From the NCBI GenBank assembly GCA_963702765.1, contig CAVPEB010000001.1, positions 1-64,000 of the forward strand: DNA of 64,000 bases. Direction: 5' to 3'. This DNA is from DATMNR01 sp963702765 (GTDB taxonomy: Bacteria; Chloroflexota; Ktedonobacteria; Ktedonobacterales; Ktedonobacteraceae). Positions 58,375-64,000 of this stretch are shown here, one piece after another. Below the pieces are notes generated by a model. It worked only from the letters and a program-made list of their open reading frames with translations, did not search any database and was not told where the DNA came from. Each line of letters starts with the position of its first letter. Within the stretch, counting starts at the first letter, position 1. Position numbers and translations under genes: made by a program.

Positions 58375-59235
58375 TTATAACATCTTGTACGGCGCGAGAG
58401 ATGTAATATTCAATGAAGTATCAGGAGCAGGTCTGCGAGTGATTATCCGTCGCAATTCTTGAAGCAAGCCCTTTACCAATCCACCAGTGCCAAGCACCTG
58501 AATATCTAGACCAGTTTTTTTATCAGTTGCTGGCGAGGCCAGCCAGACAGCTTTTTCAGCAGGCACTGACAATGGTTTTGCCCACAAACGGATAACCGAA
58601 CTGAGAGGCTTGAGCTTTTTCTCATATCCCTTGACAGTATCTACTTTGCGGAGCAACTCGGTATTCATGAGACCGGGATTCAAAGCATAAATTCCGATAC
58701 CAGTCCCTGCATACTCCTTTGCCAGCGCTAAAGTAAAGTTGCGCACCCAGGTTTTGCTAGAAGCATAGGCACTTTGATATTTAACCGGTTGCCGATCACC
58801 GCGCCCGAGCATGTTTATTAGTTTACCTCCCGTACTCTGTGCCAGAAAATGTTGAAGCGCTACTAACGATCCATAATACTCACCTAAGATATTTGTGCGA
58901 ATAACTCTTTCAAACAGCTCGGGATCAATTGACGCTGTTGGACCATAGACGCCACTTACCCCTGCATTGTTCACCCAGATGTCTATCTTACCGAACTGCT
59001 CTACAGCATGATCAGCGAGAGCCATTACCTGACTTAAATCACCCACATCAGTGGTCAAGCCACTTGCATTTGCGCCCTTTTGTTTCAACTCATCAACGGC
59101 TTTGGTTAAAGAATCGCTCGAACGCGCAGCTAAAACCACTGCTGCGCCTTCGCGAGCGAAAACTTCAGCAATTGCAAATCCTAAGCCATGACTGCTCCCC
59201 GTGATGACTGCTACTTTTCCATCGAGCACACCCAT
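58375..59235 (-). CDS. SDR-family oxidoreductase
   Basis: A 286-residue classical short-chain dehydrogenase: TGSSHGLGFAIAEVF cofactor loop, NNAGVSGVYG, and Y-x-x-x-K in SAYASSKTWVRN. AAAGGAGTA precedes the ATG. It sits 12 bp behind the LigD-type phosphoesterase gene on the same strand, so both are probably co-transcribed, though no functional link is obvious. Substrate unknown. Confidence 0.88.
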   Translation of the reverse strand: MGVLDGKVAVITGSSHGLGFAIAEVFAREGAAVVLAARSSDSLTKAVDELKQKGANASGLTTDVGDLSQVMALADHAVEQFGKIDIWVNNAGVSGVYGPTASIDPELFERVIRTNILGEYYGSLVALQHFLAQSTGGKLINMLGRGDRQPVKYQSAYASSKTWVRNFTLALAKEYAGTGIGIYALNPGLMNTELLRKVDTVKGYEKKLKPLSSVIRLWAKPLSVPAEKAVWLASPATDKKTGLDIQVLGTGGLVKGLLQELRRIITRRPAPDTSLNITSLAPYKML

Positions 59236-59247
59236 ATATTTACTCCT

Positions 59248-59886
59248 TTAATTTCTAGATCGATGAGGATCTGCTTCCTCTTGATTAGCGGCTATCTCAG
59301 CAAGAGAACGATTGCTTAGTGCAGAGAAGTCAAACGTATTCGCATCATAGCCTATCTTTGTGTACTCATCATGATGTTTTATGAGAAGCCAGGACTCTTT
59401 TCCGCCAAAACCACGTACACGGATCAGCACGAATGAGCCCTGCAGCTTTGTACCGTAAAGGCGAAATAAAAGCCTGCCTTCTTGTAGTCCCTTGCGCATC
59501 ACTTCCTCAGCTACGCTTCTCTCTGTGATTTCTTCCCACTTACCATTGTCTCGCTCTACTTCTGGGGTATAGATTCCTTCATCCCAAACCATCACAGGTC
59601 CAGCTCCGTATTCTCCTTCCGAAATGACTCCCTCAAAACGTCGATAGCTGAGAGGGTGATCAGATGTGAATATAGCCAGACGCTTCACATTACTATCGAG
59701 CGTTGGCCCCTTTGGAATTGACCACGAAGGCATTACACCTCCGATCTCCAGTCTGAAATCGTAGTGAAGAGTGGTTGCTTTGTGCTTCTGAACAACAAAG
59801 ACGAGCTTCTGGTTATCTGAAGTGCTTTTCATGCTTTTAGTATTGTATAGTAAGTTCACAATGCAATCACACTGAGATAAATACAT
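59248..59886 (-). CDS. stand-alone LigD 3'-phosphoesterase (PE) domain protein
   Basis: A 212-residue protein with the LigD N-terminal phosphoesterase fold. In bacterial non-homologous end joining this domain trims 3' ribonucleotide or phosphate ends. Hallmarks: FVVQKHKATTLHYDFRLEIG (metal-binding His, Asp, Arg), PSWSIPKGPTLD, SDHPLSYRRFEGVISEGEYG and GSFVLIRV with SWLLIKHHDEY at the end. The ligase and polymerase domains of full LigD and Ku are not in the window. The start may be ATG 59886 or 59832; neither has a strong site. Confidence 0.88.
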   Translation of the reverse strand: MYLSQCDCIVNLLYNTKSMKSTSDNQKLVFVVQKHKATTLHYDFRLEIGGVMPSWSIPKGPTLDSNVKRLAIFTSDHPLSYRRFEGVISEGEYGAGPVMVWDEGIYTPEVERDNGKWEEITERSVAEEVMRKGLQEGRLLFRLYGTKLQGSFVLIRVRGFGGKESWLLIKHHDEYTKIGYDANTFDFSALSNRSLAEIAANQEEADPHRSRN

Positions 59887-59947
59887 ATCACAAGGATATC
59901 ACGCATGTTATACACTAAGGCATTAGAACGAAAGGAGCAGGCATTTC

Positions 59948-60715
59948 ATGTCTCTCGATGTATTCAAACTGGACGGGCGAGTAGCATTAATCACAGGAGG
60001 CAACCGGGGGTTAGGATTTGCTATGGCAAAAGCACTGGGCGAAGCCGGCGCAAGCGTCATCGTTACAAGCCGCCAGGAGGATAGGGCTCAAAAGAGCGCT
60101 ACCAATCTTGCCGAAATCACTGGACAACGCACCATGGGCATTGCAGTCGAAGTTACTAACCCGGAACAGATCGAATCAATGATCCAAACTGTTGTGAAGG
60201 AATTTGGACGCATCGACATCCTGGTCAACAACGCCGGTATTAACATCCGCAAGCCTGTTGAAGAACTGGATGAGGCAAGTTGGGACCTGGTACACGATAC
60301 CAATCTCAAAGCTCCTTTTCTTTGTTCCAGGGCTGCGGCTCGCTATATGAAAGAACAGCATTACGGCAGGATAATCAATCTCTCGTCTATGTTGGGTCAG
60401 GTTGCATTACCCGAGAGAAGCGCCTACTGCTCCAGCAAAGGGGGCCTTATCCAGCTAACCAGAGTGCTGGCGTTGGAATGGGCTACACACAATATTACTG
60501 TGAACGCGTTATGTCCCGGACCTTTTGCAACAGAGTTAAACATTCCAGTGATGAATAATCCAGAAACCAACCAGTTCTTTCTCAATCACATTGCGCTAGC
60601 TCGGTGGGGTCAACCGGATGAACTTGGAGGTGCGATTGTCTTTCTGGCTTCAGGCGCCTCTAGCTTCATGACTGGTGCAGCTCTGGTAATAGACGGGGGC
60701 TGGACAGCAGAGTAA
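59948..60715 (+). CDS. SDR-family oxidoreductase, gluconate 5-dehydrogenase/KduD-like
   Basis: A 255-residue classical SDR (TGGNRGLGFAMAKAL, NNAGINIRKPVEE, SAYCSSKGGLIQLTRVLALE, ALCPGPFATELN). The PVEELDEASWD pattern is common in sugar-acid and ketogluconate dehydrogenases. GAAAGGAGCA precedes ATG 59948. First gene of a same-strand cluster with a sugar isomerase-like gene and a second SDR; substrates probably sugars or sugar acids. Confidence 0.88.
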   Translation: MSLDVFKLDGRVALITGGNRGLGFAMAKALGEAGASVIVTSRQEDRAQKSATNLAEITGQRTMGIAVEVTNPEQIESMIQTVVKEFGRIDILVNNAGINIRKPVEELDEASWDLVHDTNLKAPFLCSRAAARYMKEQHYGRIINLSSMLGQVALPERSAYCSSKGGLIQLTRVLALEWATHNITVNALCPGPFATELNIPVMNNPETNQFFLNHIALARWGQPDELGGAIVFLASGASSFMTGAALVIDGGWTAE

Positions 60716-60781
60716 GTTTCGCGAGGATCCTGGCGATGGCGAGTAGTAGTTTCAAATCATGTTTCAGAAAGTGAGAGTTTG

Positions 60782-61759
60782 ATGCGTATTGGTCTTGCTG
60801 TGTACGGCACAACCTTTGGGATGGGCATCGACCCGGCTTCAAAACGACCTACAATTACTCCAAAACAACTCTTCGACAAAGCAAAAAGTTGTGGTCTGGA
60901 AGGAGTGGAACTGCCTGCCTCCTTGATGCAAGGTGAAGACGCAACTTCTATTGCCAACTATGCCCATGAAAGAGGGCTGTTCATCACTCTTGAGACAGAG
61001 GGTTACAATCCGAACAAACTAGCAACCGCTATCGATTTAGGTGTTCAATTAGGTGCAAATACAGTGCGCACAATTGTTGGAGGCGCAAAACTTGGAGGTG
61101 ATCGCAGACCCCTGGCTGGTCGTTGGCAGTTGTTTTTACAAGAAATTCTAGCGGGATTGAACGAGGCAACAACTATCGCGGAACAGGCTGGAGTGATCCT
61201 TGCGTTGGAGAATCACCAGGATTTGACCTCTGAGGAATTGCTGTGGCTTTGTAAGTCAATCGGGTCACCGAGATTCGGCATCACTTTGGATACAGGAAGC
61301 ACCCTTGCTACAGCCGAAGAGCCTGTAGACTTTGCCAGGAGAGTTGCGCCTTACGTGAAAAATGTCCATTTAAAGGATTACCAGATCTACATGTACGACG
61401 AGGGATATCGTCTTGTACGCTGCCCTCTTGGTCAAGGAGTTGTCGACTTCCCAACTCTGTTCGAGATATTTTCGGAAGCCTGTCCCGAGGTCACTATGTC
61501 TATCGAACTCGGTGCGTTGGAAGCCCGTCTCGTACGTGTTCTTGCCGACGACTACTGGCCCGATTATCCACCGCGCTCTGCTGCTCAGTTAGCCCATGTA
61601 CTTCGTTTCGTTCTGGATAACGCCAGACTATCAGGAGATTGGCGCACACCCTTCGAACTGAACGAGCCAGTAGATGCGATTATTGCCTATGAAGATCAGC
61701 AACTAGACGCTAGCCTGGCTTATATTCTACCTCTATTCTCACAAGCCAACCAGCATTGA
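60782..61759 (+). CDS. sugar phosphate isomerase/epimerase-like TIM-barrel protein
   Basis: About 325 residues from ATG 60782, of the xylose-isomerase-like/AP-endonuclease-2 superfamily. Pattern of barrel strand ends with metal-ligand acids: EGVELPAS, LALENHQDLTSEELLWL (Glu), ITLDTGSTLA (Asp), HLKDYQIYM (His, Asp) and MSIELGALEAR (Glu). The metal-ligand set supports an isomerase/epimerase on a sugar or ketose. Position between two SDR genes fits conversion of a keto/hydroxy sugar intermediate. Confidence 0.83.
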   Translation: MRIGLAVYGTTFGMGIDPASKRPTITPKQLFDKAKSCGLEGVELPASLMQGEDATSIANYAHERGLFITLETEGYNPNKLATAIDLGVQLGANTVRTIVGGAKLGGDRRPLAGRWQLFLQEILAGLNEATTIAEQAGVILALENHQDLTSEELLWLCKSIGSPRFGITLDTGSTLATAEEPVDFARRVAPYVKNVHLKDYQIYMYDEGYRLVRCPLGQGVVDFPTLFEIFSEACPEVTMSIELGALEARLVRVLADDYWPDYPPRSAAQLAHVLRFVLDNARLSGDWRTPFELNEPVDAIIAYEDQQLDASLAYILPLFSQANQH

Positions 61760-61863
61760 CTAATTCCCAATCTTACCAGACATAATGAATATTCTAGATA
61801 CTTTTCAGTAATGGGAGACATCACCCCGATGCGTTCCCCTTGTTATGTTCGAACTCACGCAGC

Positions 61864-61910
61864 GATACAACCGACACAAGTGATACAAGATAATGATACA
61901 AGTGATACAA
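61864..61910 (+). repeat. tandem 9-bp GATACAA-type repeats
   Basis: GATACAA-type units begin at 61864, 61873 (GACACAA), 61882, 61895 and 61904. Units 1-3 and units 4-5 keep an exact 9-bp period; a 4-bp insert separates the two blocks. It lies 37 bp before the third gene of the cluster and could be an operator array. Confidence 0.7.
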
Positions 61911-61946
61911 ACCTCATTGAAAGTACAATAAGGAGAGTCCACTACT

Positions 61947-62729
61947 ATGTTCACTCTTGATTTGTCAGGAAAGACAGCGCTTATTACAGGATCCAGTCGA
62001 GGCCTTGGTCGTCATTACGCTTTGCATTTCGCCAACGCTGGCGCTGATGTGATCATTCACGATGTAAACGAGAGTGCAGCCGCAGAGTTCGGAGAAGCTG
62101 CCTCAGGACCAGCGGTGGCGGATGAGATTCGTGCAATTGGCCGTAGAAGCTCCTATTTTTCCGCGGATTTGACGGATCCTAATCAGGCAGAAAAACTTCT
62201 GAGGCAGTCATTGGATGAATTCGACCACATTGATATTCTCGTCAATAATGCCGGAGGTGATATCGGGGCACATACTCCCCGACCCGACCCAAACGACGCC
62301 CTTGATATTGATCCAGCCGACATACGCGCAGTCGTCGACCGCAACTTGCTCACTACTATGTATACCTGCAAATATGGAGGTATGCATATGCGCGAGCGAC
62401 GATCAGGCAAGATTATTAACGTGGGATCAATTGCTGGACACATACCCACCCAAACCGGGATTATTTATGCTGCTGCGAAAACTGCTATCACACACTTTAC
62501 ACGCTGTCTTGCTGAAGAACTGCGACCATTTGGGGTAAACGTGAATTGCATAGCCCCTTCACCGACATATACAGGCCGTTTTCTGGCAACAAGAACAGTT
62601 GACAGCCAGCAAGGGTTATCCCGACTACAACAGGTGACAAAACCTGAAGATATAGCCCACATTCTGCTATTTCTTGCCGGTCCGCAATCAGATGCTCTCA
62701 CAGGGGAAACTATTGTATGCTGGATTTAG
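61947..62729 (+). CDS. SDR-family oxidoreductase
   Basis: A 260-residue SDR: TGSSRGLGRHYALHFANAG, an insertion with NNAGGDIGAHTPRPDPN, YAAAKTAITHFTR (Y-x-x-x-K) and NCIAPSPTYTGRFLATRT. AATAAGGAGAGTC precedes ATG 61947. Its end is unusual (ends TGETIVCWI, a few residues short of most relatives). It converges on ilvD. Substrate unknown, likely a sugar-derived hydroxyl. Confidence 0.87.
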   Translation: MFTLDLSGKTALITGSSRGLGRHYALHFANAGADVIIHDVNESAAAEFGEAASGPAVADEIRAIGRRSSYFSADLTDPNQAEKLLRQSLDEFDHIDILVNNAGGDIGAHTPRPDPNDALDIDPADIRAVVDRNLLTTMYTCKYGGMHMRERRSGKIINVGSIAGHIPTQTGIIYAAAKTAITHFTRCLAEELRPFGVNVNCIAPSPTYTGRFLATRTVDSQQGLSRLQQVTKPEDIAHILLFLAGPQSDALTGETIVCWI

Positions 62730-62772
62730 GACAGGACCTATTGAACTTTTTTCACCAATCCAGGAGGTTGCG

Positions 62773-64000
62773 TTATAGCTCCCTCTGATGCTGATAGAAA
62801 CCAGTGCATGCATACTTCGCAAAGACTCCACTCGTATAGTGTGGAGCAGGTTCCACCCAATTCGACATGCGGTCAGCGATCTCGGTATCCGAAAGCTCCA
62901 CGTCTAAACGCCGTGCATTGATATCGAAGGTGACGATATCTCCTTCTTGTAGAGCAGCGATCGGGCCGCCAAGCGCTGCTTCTGGGGAAACATGGCCAAC
63001 CATCAAACCCTGCGTTGCCCCACTAAATCGTCCATCGGTGAGCAATGCGACAGTCTCCCCTAAACCTGCGCCAACAATGGCGCCAGTGACACCTAGCATT
63101 TCGCGCATTCCTGGCCCTCCGCGCGGGCCTTCGTAGCGAATGACCACAACATCACCCTCGTGAATACTTCCGTGCGTCACTGCTCTCATGGCATCTTCTT
63201 CACGGTCGAAAACCCTTGCTGGCCCACGGTGAAAAAGACGCTCGTGACCAGCGATTTTAACCACACACCCTTCTGGTGCGATATTACCCTTGAGGATAAC
63301 CAGCCCTCCATTTGGTTTGATCGAGTTTGAGAGCGGACGCACAACATCCTGCCCTGGCGTCTCAATCGCTTTCTGTGCTTCTGCACCGATAGTGCGTCCA
63401 CTGGGTGTCATTTGCTCCCCATCGACCAGATCAGCAGAGACAAGCCTTTGGATCAAAAGTGGAATTCCCCCGGCACGATCCAGGTCGACCGCCATATATC
63501 TCCCACCTGGCTTTAGATCTGCTAGCAGTGGAGTGCGCTTGCTAATGATATCGAAATCGTCGATGGTAAGAGGAACACCAGCTTCACGGGCCATTGCCAG
63601 CAGGTGTAAGACCGCATTGGTCGACCCACCTGATGCAGCTACACCAGCGATGGCATTTTCGAAAGCCTGGCGAGTCAAGATATCGCGTGGCGTAACTCCT
63701 CGTCTTAGGATGTCCATAACAAGTTCACCACAGTGTTGTGCTACTTGATCTTTACGCGGATCAGTAGCCGGGATACTCGCCGTACCCATAGGCGATAGGC
63801 CAATAAACTCCAGAACCATGGCCATGGTATTTGCTGTAAACTGACCTCCACAAGCACCAGCCCCTGGACAGGCTACGTTCTCTAATTCGCGCAAGTCGGC
63901 ATCGCTCATCTTGCCCGCTGCATTCGCGCCGATCGCCTCATAGACATCGCCAACAGTGACATCCTTCCCTTTGAAACGTCCAGGCGCAATAGAACCACCA
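62773..64000 (-). CDS. ilvD: dihydroxy-acid dehydratase, 5' end outside window
   Basis: The C-terminal ~409 residues of an IlvD/Edd-family Fe-S dehydratase, which makes 2-oxo acids for valine, isoleucine and leucine. The frame is open to 64000 (GRFKGKDVTVGDVYEAIGAN). Motifs: CPGAGACGGQFTANTMAMVL with an Fe-S Cys, SGGSTNAVLHLLA, RYMAVDLDRAGG, GCVVKIAGHE, EGPRGGPGMREMLGVT, and TDGRFSGATQGLMVGHVSPE. The sequence matches true IlvD more than sugar-acid dehydratases, but the neighbouring SDR/isomerase genes keep the alternative open. Confidence 0.9.
   Translation of the reverse strand, partial: GGSIAPGRFKGKDVTVGDVYEAIGANAAGKMSDADLRELENVACPGAGACGGQFTANTMAMVLEFIGLSPMGTASIPATDPRKDQVAQHCGELVMDILRRGVTPRDILTRQAFENAIAGVAASGGSTNAVLHLLAMAREAGVPLTIDDFDIISKRTPLLADLKPGGRYMAVDLDRAGGIPLLIQRLVSADLVDGEQMTPSGRTIGAEAQKAIETPGQDVVRPLSNSIKPNGGLVILKGNIAPEGCVVKIAGHERLFHRGPARVFDREEDAMRAVTHGSIHEGDVVVIRYEGPRGGPGMREMLGVTGAIVGAGLGETVALLTDGRFSGATQGLMVGHVSPEAALGGPIAALQEGDIVTFDINARRLDVELSDTEIADRMSNWVEPAPHYTSGVFAKYACTGFYQHQREL

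Overview
The window looks like a chromosomal segment of a mid-GC, probably monoderm bacterium of the phylum Chloroflexota, most likely near Ktedonobacteria. This is inferred from gene content, not from a database search. The signs are a Ser/Thr kinase fused to an NB-ARC ATPase and a LuxR tail, a second very large XRE/NB-ARC/TPR regulator, a T-box in front of valS, long perfect hairpins as gene-end signals, and stand-alone GT9 glycosyltransferases next to ispE. No rRNA, tRNA or CRISPR array was seen.

Left accessory part (1-7.3 kb): a Tn7-like transposition module with a fused TnsA-TnsB gene, a frameshifted tnsC, and an array of six TnsB-site-like repeats upstream of tnsAB. Then come a broken IS3-family element with intact 25-bp inverted repeats, a GC-richer 5'-3' exonuclease, and a DUF6946-like gene with an in-frame stop. 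A second, sparser set of the same repeat motif lies at 7.1-7.24 kb and may mark the true element edge.

Metabolic block with many broken frames (7.5-22 kb): cytochrome bd oxidase (cydAB) with a small one-helix protein behind it; a frameshifted aldose epimerase; an MFS scar; a frameshifted GMC oxidoreductase followed by an SDR and a type II NADH dehydrogenase; and two divergent carbohydrate-active genes (glycogen debranching-like and GH63-like). Both of these are frameshifted, and each is preceded by the same ~48-bp promoter/operator module in mirror orientation.

Mostly intact block (22-53 kb): CMD-family protein, lipoprotein, P-type ATPase, PPK2, ClC exchanger, AI-2E permease, kinase/NB-ARC/LuxR regulator facing a LURP-one protein, purine nucleoside phosphorylase with a XerD-like recombinase, LmbE deacetylase coupled to a barrel protein, ispE, and a translationally coupled GT9-GNAT-GT9 cluster. 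These are followed by a HEAT-like protein whose tail overlaps a radical SAM gene, a second nucleoside phosphorylase, and the XRE/NB-ARC/TPR regulator.

Right part (53-64 kb): T-box-controlled valS with one frame break; a squalene/phytoene-synthase-like gene followed by the C-terminal stub of a geranylgeranyl-reductase-type flavoprotein; a hairpin-rich small transcript candidate; a LigD 3'-phosphoesterase domain gene with an SDR; a sugar or sugar-acid SDR-isomerase-SDR cluster; and the C-terminal part of ilvD running off the edge.

Single-base frame breaks are dense in 0-31 kb and include the normally essential valS. Real gene decay and assembly indels must therefore be separated before any 'pseudogene' call here is trusted.
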